This document shows, one piece after another, positions 21,156 through 32,974 of a stretch of DNA of 64,000 nt (position 1 is the first letter of the stretch; every line of letters starts with the position of its first letter). The position numbers and the translations under genes were made by a program. The stretch is from Clavaria fumosa (lineage: Eukaryota; Basidiomycota; Agaricomycetes; Agaricales; Clavariaceae), in NCBI GenBank assembly GCA_951802425.1, contig OX637803.1, positions 2,852,001 to 2,916,000 on the forward strand. Direction: 5' to 3'. Under the pieces are notes generated by a model that was not told the origin of the DNA, ran no database searches, and saw only the letters and a program-made list of their open reading frames with translations.

Positions 21156-21494
21156 TCAAGGAGGAGGAGGAGGAGGAGAAGGAGGAGGAGGAGAAGGAGG
21201 AGGAGGAGAAGGAGGAGGAGAAAGCGTCCAACCGAAACGGCTAGCTGGGGGTTGTTTGCCCGTGGCCGGCGTGTGCAGCGAGCTCCCTCCGTCGGAGTCC
21301 GAGCGTTCGGTTAGTGCAGGCGTAGTCAAATTGGAGTAGGTCGAGCCGGGGGAGTAATGCACACTGGAGGGGGAGGAGTAGGAGGAGGAGGATCCCGCAC
21401 CACTACCGCCCGAACTAGACTGAGATTCCGCATTCGAAGGCTCAGGAATCTGGATTGGCGGTGGTGGTGTTCTGCTTCCTGGTGGTGATGACAT
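21156..21494 (-). CDS. Ser/Pro-rich N-terminal ORF, unknown
   Basis: From the ATG at 21494 (MSSPPGSRTPPPP) a Ser/Gly/Pro-rich frame runs through a (PPPPSP)n tract encoded by GGA repeats at 21160-21220, and stays open past it. No domain is seen. A Copia element inserted 145 bases upstream of this ATG, in its likely promoter. It could be the 5' end of a host gene whose remainder was lost to transposons, or a chance low-complexity frame. Confidence 0.35.
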   Translation of the reverse strand: MSSPPGSRTPPPPIQIPEPSNAESQSSSGGSGAGSSSSYSSPSSVHYSPGSTYSNLTTPALTERSDSDGGSSLHTPATGKQPPASRFGWTLSPPPSPPPPSPPPPSPPPPPP

Positions 21495-21638
21495 GTTCGA
21501 GTGCTGTCAAAATGATGCTTAGTGAGTGCTTGTAAAAACGGCCAGATAAAATGAAGGTCACCTTTGGTATGGGTGGGGAATGTTGCTTGCTCTGCTCCCT
21601 CTCATTGTTTATAAGTCTACCGCCGTACAAGGTGATAC

Positions 21639-21948
21639 TCACAACAGCGCAGGCGCACCGAAGCGAAACTGGAGTTCACGTGGTAAGGTAAGAACGCATG
21701 TATTCGTTAGTCTAAGTAGCAATAATCAGAGGGTAAGTACTAACCTGGAGTTCACGTGGTAAGGTAAGAACGCGTGAACTCCTACGAGTGTTCAACAACG
21801 GTATAAGTAGTATCTATGGGTAAACTACAGTGTATAGATAGAGAGGAGAATAGGAATAACTATCGAAAGGGCGGTGCAAGCGTGCGCCGCCTGTTCTGTA
21901 GCGAGTCCGAGAGCGAGTAAGAGCGGAGGCGAAGCGTACGCTTCATCA
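21639..21948 (-). repeat. Copia 3' LTR, 310 bp
   Basis: Starts TCACAACAGCG on plus and ends CTTCATCA. It is preceded by GATAC (21634-21638), which is repeated after the other LTR. A purine tract (GCGAGTGGGAG on minus) abuts its inner edge. It differs from the 5' LTR at five positions, all CpG transitions. Confidence 0.95.
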
Positions 21949-21969
21949 CTCCCACTCGCTGAGCCGCCG

Positions 21970-24900
21970 CTATTCAATGACTCCCAGCATAGTACGAAAT
22001 CGCTCGAACAAGTTGCGGGGGAGCGGTTTCGTGAGGATATCGGCTATCATCTGGGTCGTCGGGCAATACTTGAACGAGACCTCGCCGGTAGCGACACATT
22101 CGCAGAGGAAATGGTGTCGAATATCGATATGTTTTGCTCGCGAGTGAGCAACGGGGTTCTTGGCAAGTGCGATACAGCCCTGGTTATCGGTGTGAATGAC
22201 GGTAGCGATGGATTGAGGGAAACCCAGGTCAGAAAGCAAGGTACGTAGCCAAATCGCCTCCTTGGTCGCATTTGCTGAGGCCATATACTCCGCTTCCACG
22301 GTGGATAATGCGACAGTGGGCTGCTTCTTTGAGGCCCAAGAGACGGTTCCTCCAGCGACATCGAAGATAAATCCCGCAGTGGATCGTCGGTCGGCGAGAT
22401 CTTGCGCCCAGTCAGAGTCCGTCCATCCGACCATGTCGATGGTGTCGTTTTTGCCACCTAAGACCAAACCGTAGTTTGTCGTACCTTTGAGGTAGCGTAG
22501 AATGTGCTTCAAGGCCATAAGGTGGGGCTTTCCAGGGTTGGATCCAAACTGTGCGCAGACGTTAGTCGCATACTGGATGTCGGGGCGGGTTTGGGTAGCA
22601 TAGAGGACGCCTCCAAGACATTCAAGGTAATTCAGACCAGCAGCAAAGTCGTTGTATGCGGCGCGGTCAGCGCTAGTAGCAGGGCAATCAAGGGCCGAGA
22701 GTCGTCCCTTGATGGTTGCCGGCGTGGCGACAGGTGTGGAATCTTCCATTTTGTACCGTGAGAGTAAACCTCGGATATAAGCGGATTGGTCCAATCGGAT
22801 GGCTCGGCTTGGGCGATCACGCTGCACCCTAATCCCTAGTATGTGTTTCAGCTTGCCCAAATCTGAGATCTGAAACACGTTTCCAAGTTCCCCCTTGAAC
22901 CATTCTACAGTCCGAATATCCTTTGCTGCAATGACCATATCGTCGACGTACACCAGCACCAGTGCATCTATCCCATCTCCTCATTTCTTCATGTAAAGGC
23001 AGTCATCAGCTGTGCTGTTGGTAAAGCCTAGTCGCTTCAAAGTTTCTCCTAGCTTTATCTTCCACTGTCTGCCAGCTTGTTTGAGGCCATAGAGCAGCCT
23101 CTGTAGTCTCCAAACGCGCTTGTCTTTCTCGCTGGTACGTGCTCCGTCAGGCGGCTCCAAGTAGATTTCCTCCTCTAAATCTCCTCGCAGGTAGGCTCCC
23201 ACTACGTCGACTTGATGGAGTAGCCAGTCCTCTCGTGCGGCCATCGACAGGAGCGTTCGAAGTGTAGTCAGACGTGCGACGGATGCAAATGTTGCAGTGA
23301 AGTCCTGTCCAGGTACCTGTGAGTATCCCTTCGCAACCACCCGCGCCTTATACCTGACCACATTTCCGTTACCGTCTCGTTTCATCTGGAAGACTATCCG
23401 GCTCCCTATCGATTTCCGTCCATCAGGAACCTTTGGCACCCACTCGAACGTCCCGGACGTGTGTAGCTGTTCAAACTCTGCAGTTACGGCTTTCTCCCAC
23501 TCCTTTGCATGCAGTGAGAGCATCGCTTCTCGGTACATCTGTGGATCCCCATCTCTGGCAACAAAAACATGATGTTCTCCCCTCTGGATAGCCCTATCAA
23601 CCTCTTCTTCCGTAGCAGCTTGATCAAGGCGAGCTGGCTGTCGTCGCGCCCGGGTAGGGCGTTCGCGATGAGGCGGAGGGACTGCTGCTTCCTGCAGTAA
23701 GTTTTCTCCCACCTCTTCGGCTACTTCTAACCTTTCAATGCTTTCGACAGCATCGTCAACGTCCGTGGGCACCGCCGGTACATCCGAAGGTTCGGTCGGC
23801 CTTCGCCCACGCAGGTCATCCACCTCGCTCGGGGTATCGTCTCCTTCGATAACGGCTATATCGGCTGGCTCAATATTCTCAACGAAGCGGACGTCCCTAG
23901 AGGTGATTAGCTTCTTCGTTTCTATGTCTTCAAGTCGGTAACCTTTAGTTTCGTCAGCCCACCATCCGAGCAAGCGACACTTCACAGCAGTAGGTTCCAA
24001 CTTCCCCCCTCGTACCTTCTTCGGTATATTCACATACGCAATGGATCCGAAAATTCGTAGGTGCGACACGTCAGGTTTCCGGCCGGTCCAGGCCTCGTAC
24101 GGGACGACGTCGGCGATGGCAGCGGTCGGTGAGAGGTTTCGAATGTGTATGGCGTACATCAGCGCCTCCCCCCAGTACCGTGAGTCCATGTCGCTTGAGT
24201 GTAGCATGCATCTAACCATTTCAAAGCATGTAGCAATGAACCTTTCAACTATACCATTCTGTTCTGGCCCATAGGGAACGCTCGTCTCGTGGCGGATCCC
24301 GTTGCGGCTACAGAGTTCATCAACTCTATCATTTACGAGCTCGGTCCCATTATCGGTGCGTAGACATTTTAACTTCTGCCTTGATTGTTGTTCTAACAAT
24401 GTGATTATTTCTTTCAACGTGTCAGGCGCCTTGTCTTTCGTCTTCAATAGTCGCGCCATACCAAACCTGGAACTGACTTCGACAATGACGAGGGCGTAGC
24501 GCATCCCGGTCCACGTCTCGACCTTCATAGGTCCTGTCAAGTCAGCGACAATCAAGTCCATAGGTCCATACTTTGTCTCGCTTTGTTTGGGAAGCGGCAA
24601 GCGGTGGGATTTTCCCATCGTGCAGCCCTCGCAAACACGGTCGTAGTCGCTTGAGGATATGGTGAGTCCCTTCACCATTCCTTTTCATGCGAGCTCATGA
24701 ATTGCTCCTAGGTGTAGATGTCCCATCCGTCGATGCCATGTTTGAAGGCTCGCACCAGAGGAGACTTCGTAGGCAGCGGCGGCATCCGCACGGACACAAT
24801 CCACGAAGTAGAGCCCGCTCCTGAGCTCGGCGTGAAGGATCTCGTCCCTCCCCTGCATCACCAACAACCCGTCTTTTGTACTCCTGTAAGATGCTCCATC

Positions 24901-26079
24901 ACTTTGAAGTGCACCAAGGCTAATAAGGTTGATAGCGAGCTTTGGGACGTGCATGACGCCGTGTAACACCATTGTGTGATGCCCACCAGGGACTTTAATC
25001 CTCAAACGGACACATCCGTAGCCCCCGACCGGTACGTTTCGAGCGTCTCCGACAGACACGGAATAACCAGTCGTCCGCGTATAGGACGAAAAGAAGGACC
25101 TGTTGTGGAACATGTGGGCCGTTGCTCCGCAGTCAAGGATTACCTTGACAATGGGATCAGGTTGCATAGCCATAAAAACGGACCCAGCAGTTCGCGGCAC
25201 AAGATCCAGGAGGTCGCACGTCGCTGCATGCGCCGAAGCCTTCCCATGTGAGTGGCCTCTTTTCTTGTTGTTGTCGTGTTCTTGTGGTGCGTTCGGACAC
25301 TGATTTCCCCAATGGCCAGTTTCCTTACACTTCCAACACACATCTTCGGGTCGTGGGCCGCGACCATATTTGCCCTTCGGTCGATTCTGTCCGTTGCCTC
25401 GTCCACTGCCCTTTTTGGACTTCGTGGAGGCCTGGAGCGCAGTCTGGCCCCCACCGGGTTTCTCGCGGATGCGTCGGTTCGCCTCGGTCCGGAGCTTCGT
25501 GCTCACAATGTCAGAGGTAAGAACCTTGATGTCAAAGAGCTGTATCTTGATCATTTCCCAGGACAACGTCTTCGGTAGCGATAGTATCATCGCGCGGGCA
25601 ATGTGGAGGTCGGGGATCGCTTCCCCGGCTTGAATTATGCGGTCCCGGATGTCGAGGATGGCAGCAATGTGGTTGGCCATTAGCGCCCCATCGATGTACT
25701 TCCGCGTATAGAGTTCCTCGAAGAAGCAATGTATGTTTATTGATTGCTGGTTCATCTGGTGAACTTGCTTCCATACATCCCACATGTCTTTTGATGTTTC
25801 ACAGCTTGTAACGTGTGGCCACTGCGACTCGTCCGTCGCGCTGCACATCAAGCCCTGTGCGGCGCCGTCGCGGGTCACCCAGTCAAGGTACTCGCGAAGT
25901 TTCATGCGATCATCATCGCTCGGTGCGGATTCCGGTGACGGATCGGCTGGTCTGGCTGGGCAGGCCTCAGTGCCCGTTACCACTAACCACAGATACTTGG
26001 CCTGTAACACAGACTTCATGTGTACGGACCAGTTAGCGTAGTTCTGTCCATTTAGTTTGGGGAATCTAAAGGCATCCAT
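21970..26079 (-). pseudogene. Copia gag-pol with two CGA-to-TGA stops
   Basis: A single frame of 1369 codons on minus, broken only by TGA at 24685-24687 and 22981-22983. Order: gag (MDAFRFPKLNGQNYANW); CCHC CWKCKETGHWGNQC; protease ILDCGATAHM (Cys in place of the usual Ser of DSG); GAG-pre-integrase TWHRRMGHLH; integrase DLTGP, RTDNGTE and NGIVERF; RT VARLTTLRTLLSMAA, VDVVGAYLRGDL and YVDDM; RNase H (TDSDWAQD, then ALSTVEAEYMA and HTDNQGCIALAKN). Order IN before RT marks it as Copia. Both stops sit in Arg-compatible positions. Otherwise unusually well preserved. Confidence 0.9.
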
Positions 26080-27298
26080 TCACATAGTTCAGTCAGATAT
26101 TGTAGTATATAACTACGTACCGGACGCTGCATATCCCCTGTATATAACGCAGTACCGGAATCCGCCGGAGATATCCGTATCCTTGGTATAATACAGGTCC
26201 GCCGGAGGATATCCCTCTCCAGTGTGAGACCTGTCCGGCGGAGGGATATTAGGATATCCCTCTCCAGTGTGAGACCTGTCCGGCAGAGGGATATTAGGAT
26301 ATCCCTCTCCAGTATGAGACCCATCCAGCGGAGATATTAGGATATCCCTCTCCTGTAAGAGACCTGTCCAGCAGAGATATTAGGATATCCTTCTGCAGTA
26401 TGAGACATGTCCAGTGGAGATATTAGGATATCCTTCCCCTGTATGAGACCTGTCCAGTGGAGATATTAGGATATCCTTCTGCAGTATGAGACCTGTCCAG
26501 CAGAGATATTAGGATATCCTTCCCCTGTACGAGACCTGTCCAGCGGAGATATTAGGATATCCTTCCCCTGTATGAGACCTGTCCAGCGGAGATATTAAGA
26601 TATCCTTCCCCTGTATGAGACATGTCCAGCGGAGATATTAGGATATCCTTCCCCTGTATGAGACCTGTCCAGCGGAGATATTAGGATATCCTTCCCCTGT
26701 GTGAGACCTGTCCGGCGGAGGGATATTAGGATATCCCTCTCCAGTATGAGACCCATCCAGCGGAGATATTAGGATATCCCTCTCCTGTAAGAGACCTGTC
26801 CAGCAGAGATATTAGGATATCCTTCTGCAGTATGAGACATGTCCAGTGGAGATATTAGGATATCCTTCCCCTGTATGAGACCTGTCCAGCGGAGATATTA
26901 GGATATCCTTCCCCTGTATGAGACCTGTCCAGCGGAGATATTAGGATATCCTTCCCCTGTATGAGACCTGTCCAGCGGAGATATTAGGATATCCTTCCCC
27001 TGTATGAGACCCATCCAGCAGAGACATTAGGATATCCTTCTGCAGTATGAGACATGTCCAGCGGAGATATTAGGATATCCTTCCCCTGTATGAGACCTGT
27101 CCAGCAGAGATATTAGGATATCCTTCTGCAGTATGAGACATGTCCAGCAGGGATATTAGGATATCCTTCCCCTGTATGAGACCTCTCCAGTGGAGATAGT
27201 AGGATATCTATCCCCTGTACCCAGCATGGCTGCTTTTGGTAAACCACTATGACTGTGGGAACTTTTTCACACAGCTGGCAAAATATGACATATGATAT
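26080..27298. repeat. Element A left terminal inverted repeat with 43-bp array
   Basis: Begins TCACATAGTTCAG right after TCCAT. About 125 bp of unique terminal sequence are followed by about two dozen 43-bp units (core GATATTAGGATATCC, spacer CTGTATGAGACCTGTCCAGC), then about 80 bp ending TATGATAT. The right end carries the same sequence inverted. The array contains a higher-order duplication (compare 26266-26440 with 26701-26880). Such subterminal arrays usually act as protein-binding sites in mobile elements. Confidence 0.92.
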
Positions 27299-28447
27299 AT
27301 CAAAAAATCAGCAAAAATCAGGAGATTCTGGATCTGGACACCATACATATGTATCCTTCTTAGTTCAATGTCAATTTGCAAAATACACTGAATACATTTG
27401 TTTTTCCTCACTTCTTCAATACTTTGGCTTAAAAATAGATAGCTAGATGATCTACACACCACCTGTGGACATATGGGAAGGGTGTGGATTAGTTTAACAA
27501 CCCATCAACCATCTCTGTCACCTCCCTGGAATCCATTACTAGGAATTAGGGTGTTATTGGCCTGGGAGCATGGCTATGTGTTAGATTGCAAATTCCAGCC
27601 ATCAGACTATGCTTTATGACATTTAATACAACCACACAAAAGCCCATAATATTTGGTGCAGAACTACAGATTCCCCATGTCTATTTTCCCAAATTTCTCA
27701 AAATCTCTCCCTAGACAGCCTCCTGTGTCAAATCACATATTCCTGTTGTCTAATAGCTGACAATGTATGCATAAATACATGTTCAAAGTTTGGTGAAGTT
27801 AGGTAAAGTTCTCAGGAAGTTAGCCCAGAATGTGTGTTTTGGAAGCCAGTCAAGGTCTTGCTTATCCTTGCCTGTGTTGTTGCCTTCACTTTAGACTGTC
27901 TTGTAAAACACACATTCTGGGCTAACTTCCTGAGAACTTTACCTAACTTCACCAAACTTTGAACATGTATTTATGCATACATTGTCAGCTATTAGACAAC
28001 AGGAATATGTGATTTGACACAGGAGGCTGTCTAGGGAGAGATTTTGAGAAATTTGGGAAAATAGACATGGGGAATCTGTAGTTCTGCACCAAATATTATG
28101 GGCTTTTGTGTGGTTGTATTAAATGTCATAAAGCATAGTCTGATGGCTGGAATTTGCAATCTAACACATAGCCATGCTCCCAGGCCAATAACACCCTAAT
28201 TCCTAGTAATGGATTCCAGGGAGGTGACAGAGATGGTTGATGGGTTGTTAAACTAATCCACACCCTTCCCATATGTCCACAGGTGGTGTGTAGATCATCT
28301 AGCTATCTATTTTTAAGCCAAAGTATTGAAGAAGTGAGGAAAAACAAATGTATTCAGTGTATTTTGCAAATTGACATTGAACTAAGAAGGATACATATGT
28401 ATGGTGTCCAGATCCAGAATCTCCTGATTTTTGCTGATCTTTTGATA
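27298..28447. mobile_element. 1150-bp fold-back element
   Basis: Two 543-bp arms (27298-27840 and 27905-28447) are nearly perfect inverted copies around a 64-bp spacer. Ends are TATCAAAA...TTTTGATA. It sits exactly at the inner edge of the left inverted repeat. There is no coding capacity; open frames in the arms mirror each other. No target duplication could be fixed. Confidence 0.88.
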
Positions 28448-28619
28448 CAAGTGGTCGTCGCTCAAAGCAGCGCCTCCAAACACCTTGCTCTGCAACTTAT
28501 TGTGTGCTTATTGACGTATGTCCTCTCGTTGCCACTATGTTTACTCCACACTACGCTGTCGTACAAATATTAGAATCACCACTATTTATGAGTGTTTTCA
28601 CTCTCCCACCCTGCCAAAT

Positions 28620-29614
28620 TCAAGTGTTCCCCCCCTCGGCCGACGCGCTTTCCGCTACGTTGTTGCTTTCGTTCTGCGAACCATTCCCACTCGCTTTTCC
28701 GTTCTTCCTCTCCCTCAACTTCGAACCCGAGGCACGCTGGTTCCCATTTCCGTTACCAGAGGGAGGTGCTTTTGTACGAGCAGGCGCTGATTTTGGAATG
28801 AACGGTCCGTCGCGAGGATTCTTTCTCTTGTAAGCTGCGGATGCAGTCACGGTGCCACGCTTCAGAATGGTGACTTGTTCCACTTTTCCCGTGAACGAAT
28901 CAAAGCGTCCCTCGTCTTTACCGATGCGATAATGCTTCAAAGAGAAGTGCACTTCCACCAGTGCGTTGTTCAATGCCGTTTTGACATCCTCGGGCTCCAC
29001 AAAAGTTTCGGCCATGTAGACGGGCAAGGCGCATGCGCGGTGACTTTTTTTCAATGCTTCAAACTCCTCCTCTGCCGCTTTCTCCACCGGCCAACGGTTC
29101 ATTTCTGCGGCTGAAGGCTGATTTTAGCCCGCTCTCTCCATCCGTTCCAAGTACCGAAGTACGTACCGGCGACCTCGACCTCTCCTTCGTTACTCATGTC
29201 GAGGGCTTCAAACACAGGTGTTGAGAACCGTAAGTTAGCCAACTTGTTGTCGAACGTGAGGAAGTTGCGATGGAATTTCGTCTCGGATACTTTGTTCTGC
29301 AGAGCTTGAATCGTCTTCCAGGCTTTCTCCCAATCGCCCGTGAAGAAAGTGTCGTCGGGTTGGCAAAGAGTAAACTGATACTTAGCATTTTCCAGTGGGT
29401 ATTTCGCCGTGAAGTTCCCCAGGGGCCCGACATTCAACAACGAATCAAGGACACGTCCCACCACAATGAGAGCGCTCAGATCCCCATCAGAAGTGTTGAC
29501 CACGACATGCCCAGATCCCGCTTGTTTCCAGCCGATCTCGGGCATCGTTCCGCTCCCCAAGTAAGTCGGGAGCTTCATCAAGTCGGAGCGATGCTGTTGG
29601 TTGTTGAGTGCCAT
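28620..29614 (-). CDS. Element A accessory protein, 310 aa, unknown function
   Basis: Two exons (29167-29614 and 28620-29104) join in frame across a 62-bp intron with GTACGT at its 5' end, CTAAAA branch-like sequence and CAG at its 3' end. Without splicing the first exon runs into a TGA overlapping the next ATG, which would look like two genes. The middle (ALVEVHFSLKHYRI, then FDSFTGKVEQVTILKRG) is compact and beta-rich, and the tail is basic and Asn/Gly/Ser-rich. No known family is recognised. Given the RepHel gene in the same element and the RPA-like genes some Helitrons carry, a single-strand DNA-binding role is a guess. Confidence 0.6.
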
Positions 29615-30419
29615 GCGTAAGCGTGAGTCTTTGTAAGGGTGAGTTTCTGTCTTCCCTATCTACCTGTTATAAGTACCTTCAGGAGTATTCTCGACGTTGG
29701 CCCGCCGACTCTCCTCTAATCGTCCTCTGTAACGTGATTAATCTGTCCTATTCAGTTTCTAAGACCTCACTAATTACACTCCTGACTCCTCAGCCCTCCT
29801 TTTCATTCCCCTCCTTGTTGGGCTGATACGTGTAGTGCAGCATCCCCTGGTCTCTGATTCTCTTGCAGGTGACCTCGTGGTTGTCCCGTATAATCATGTC
29901 GATCATTGATCCCCCCCCTTTTTTCTGTTGGGGGAAGTCTGTTTTGCTAGGCGCAATGCGGTGTTCAACTTTACAGGTAGACCCGCACATTTTAATCACG
30001 CCTTCGTTAGCCCCCAATGAATATCTTCCGAACCTTGACTGTCGCCAACCAATTCTTCCCCTTCCTCTGTTCCCACTGGCATGTCTTCCCGACGCTCCGC
30101 TTACTCTTTCGAACAACTTGTAATTCTTCGAGGTGTCACTATACATCTGGCCTTTGGTAAGGGAATTTTAATTTCTACCTCCTTTTTTTTCTGGTCGAAA
30201 TGACGGTGTGTAGTCCCTCAGCCTTCATTTCCCCATTTTTTCCAGCACCTGTCGCGCGATCCATCCTATTTGTGTTTGGCCATAAACCCTCCCGCTCCAT
30301 CCTTTTTTTCTGTTGTCCTTCATTGCACTTTTTCCTTGCATCTGCTTAACGAGTGTCTGTATGACTTTGAATGCTCCTTACCTCCCTCGCTGTACGATAA
30401 TCGTTTTATCCTACTCTTC
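29615..30419. other. Mostly non-coding; one weak ORF
   Basis: Pyrimidine-rich on plus with several poly-T tracts. The only frame worth naming is on minus at 29790-30146 (listed separately). No repeats or hairpins were noticed. Confidence 0.4.
29790..30146 (-). CDS. Small basic ORF, doubtful
   Basis: 118 codons from MYSDTSKNYKLFERV, rich in Gly/Arg (GRHASGNRGRGRIGWRQ) and Lys near the end. No motif, signal or homology is recognised. It lies upstream of the accessory gene on the same strand. It could be an exon of that gene, an independent small gene, or chance. Confidence 0.25.
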   Translation of the reverse strand: MYSDTSKNYKLFERVSGASGRHASGNRGRGRIGWRQSRFGRYSLGANEGVIKMCGSTCKVEHRIAPSKTDFPQQKKGGGSMIDMIIRDNHEVTCKRIRDQGMLHYTYQPNKEGNEKEG

Positions 30420-32110
30420 CTGTGCTCTTTCGCAGTGGAAAGTCAAGGGCGAGGAATGTTGCATCTTCATTTGAGACCCTACTTATTCTTGCCTTTCATG
30501 TTTCACATTTGAGATCCTGTATGCCATGTTTAGCTCGCAGCCCAGGGATTGGACAGGATCATCATTCGAGCAATGCTGCCACACCTATTCAGCGTGTTTC
30601 AGGAGGTTTTCTCAATCATTCTGAAAGTGCTGTGCGACGTAGTTGATCAAGACTTGTTTGCTCAGACAGCAAGAACCAGACCACCTAATATCCCTGTACA
30701 CATCGAAAGTACACACCCTACAGAAATGTAGCTGACGGCTCCACATGTGGTGCTCGATTACGAAATGCGGCTGATAGACGATGGACAGGTACCCAGAGGG
30801 GATCTCCCTCTACCACATGTTTTCTCCGCCCGAATTGGCCGTGCCAATCCGCCTTATCCGGCCATGTGGAGTGCTGCGGTCCATTCAGTGCTCGACCCAA
30901 AGAACCTACCTCATAAGGATGTTCAGGCCAAGTGGAGTACCTCTAGACGAAGAAACGTCGGAGCCGATGACACCTCTTGCCATCCGTGTCGGTTAGACCG
31001 GGGTTTTCGATAATCACCATGACGAGATGGGTGCCGCGCACGAGATGCATGACTCCTCGCCACCACCGGCCGGCGCCCTTCACAGACACGAGTCAACTGA
31101 ATCAAGGAGGGGCCAGGCGACGCTGTGGTGACAGTGAGGAGAGGAGTTGGAAATGTAAGGGGTCAGGGATGCAACTATAGGGATGGCGAGACGAGGATCG
31201 GGACATTTAGCCCCATGAAAGCGTGTTGTGAGGTTAAGAGTGGTCACCCACCATGTCACAGCTCTGGCCCTTTTTTTCTATAGATATCTCATGGGCGATG
31301 ATCAGGTGACACGACAGGGATTGGAGACGATCGTCATTCGAGTAGTGGTGCTACACCTACTCAGCCAAGCATTGAAGTGTTTCTCACTGATCCCGAAAGT
31401 GCCCTGTGACGTAGCTGAACGCCTCTTCTTCGCTCCGCATGGAAGAACCAGACGACGTCAAATCTCTGCTCACGTTGAAAGTACATACCTGATAGAAATG
31501 TAAGACAGGGCTTCTCGTCTGCGGGCTCGCAGCCACGCTGCACGCGATTGTTGTCTTCCCCGTCCCTAGCCTACCCAAATAACCAGTACCCAGAGTGTTC
31601 AAATTCCCACTATGAGCATCTCCCCATTCAGACCAAAAGAAAGAAAAAATGCACATTGCCACAGCTTGAACTCGGAACAGAGCCGAGTTCTTTTCACATG
31701 CGTTGGCGAACCAGGGGCTAGTCCAGCGGTTAGCCCAGCAGTTAGAACGGCGCAGTGTTGCGGTTGGGGTTTCAACAGGGCGGAGGTGCGCTTCACGAGG
31801 TTTTACGTTTTGACTGCAGAGGAGTGCCAATACATGTCAGACGAGACTGACCTTTATCCTAGTGATTCACGGGCCAGCCAGACTGGGGGGCAGGCCCAGG
31901 CGGGGGCAGGCGATACTGTCAACGAGGGCGGCCACTGACTATGAGAAGACCTGCGACTGTGATGACAGGAGTTGATAAGCCTAGGGGTCAGGAATGGAAC
32001 AATCGGAATGCCCAGGCGAGGGTCGGGACATTTAGCCCCATGAAAGCGTGTACAGAGGTTAAGTGCGATCACCCACTGTTTCGCAGCTCCGGCAGTTCTT
32101 TTCCATCAAA
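30420..32110. pseudogene. Duplicated gene relics, including a RepHel fragment
   Basis: Near 30436 a short plus frame reads VESQGRGMLHLH, a degraded copy of the HUH motif found intact at 35331 (VEAQGRGTLHLH). Beyond it, 30540-31265 and 31310-32110 are diverged direct repeats of each other: GATCGTCATTCGAG, the GGGACATTTAGCCCCATGAA block and the trailing CACCCAC occur in both. On minus, about 31390-31600 shows a P-loop-like GRLGTGKTTIA followed by VSRDL, reminiscent of STAND NTPases, but frames are broken. No functional gene is left. Confidence 0.5.
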
Positions 32111-32137
32111 GAATGGAGTTCACAGGGGTGACTAGTT

Positions 32138-32844
32138 TTAATCCCAGTACCAATCTTCTCTCCTGTTCATCGACGCACCATCTCTCACATGAACAAACAG
32201 ATGGGGCCGCCTCGACTTCCAGTTTGATAGAACATCGTCCCAAATGTCTGCCACTTCTTCATCTTCGTAGATTACATCGAGGTGTTCCAGGTGGGGGGTA
32301 GCGTTTGATAATTTGATCAGGAGAGTGTAATACGAAGGAGACTCGGGGAATCCGGGCAGCACTATAGATAAATGTGTAATGGGCGAATCCGTGAATAATA
32401 GGGTGTGCTGGATGCGATCGGGCGCGGCACTGATTATCATGCGCAATTTGGGGAAAGTCACCTGACATGAGTTGGGGTTGAATGCCCGTGCACGTAATAT
32501 TGTTGTAATAGAGTGGCATGCATTCGCATTAGCCGTGAGACGCAGGCAACAGATGTGACGAGCATAATATTGGAAGCGGATCAGTGACTGGTGATTGTGG
32601 CCAACTATTAGTGTTGAAAGGCAAAAAGCAAGTGAAATAGACGAACATGTTCAGGGTCGGTTGGAGACAGCGAACCAGAAATCAATGGAAGGAAAGGTGT
32701 GAAGTCGGTGATGTCTTGCCACACCAAACAAATTGTATTTTCATGCCATATTCGGTTCACCATGAGAGCAGGAAATAGGTTGACGTTGTCCAAGTTCGAA
32801 AGAATGTTGAATAGTATTTCAGACAGGCGAAGAGCAAGGTCCAT
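32138..32844 (-). pseudogene. F-box-like protein with a frameshift
   Basis: From the ATG at 32844 the frame reads MDLALRLSEILFNILSNLDN, then LFPALMVNRIWHENT, a typical basidiomycete F-box-like start. It stops at 32608-32610. A second frame continues directly (SLIRFQYYARHICCLRL, then LEHLDVIYEDEEV) to a stop at 32138, so one shift near 32610 breaks a gene of about 235 codons. F-box proteins recruit substrates to SCF ubiquitin ligases. It is divergent from the RepHel gene with only about 130 bases between start codons, and is likely captured cargo. Confidence 0.6.
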
Positions 32845-32974
32845 GGCGAACCTTGGAAGAAGAGGAGTAATTGAAAGAGACATATGTGGTGCGGGGAACT
32901 TAATGGTCATTCTTTCAAGAAAGGGGGTGAGGAAATTGTGATCTTTTACTGTCGACAATATCTCTTCGACTCTC

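Noticed and set aside
26205..27200. Regular 43-bp repeats as a CRISPR array
   Set aside because: There are no unique spacers; the whole unit is repeated, the array recurs inverted at the other end, and the genome is eukaryotic.
29099..29104. Overlapping ATGA stop/start as a translational-coupling signal
   Set aside because: A GTACGT..CAG intron joins the two frames smoothly, which is simpler in a fungus.
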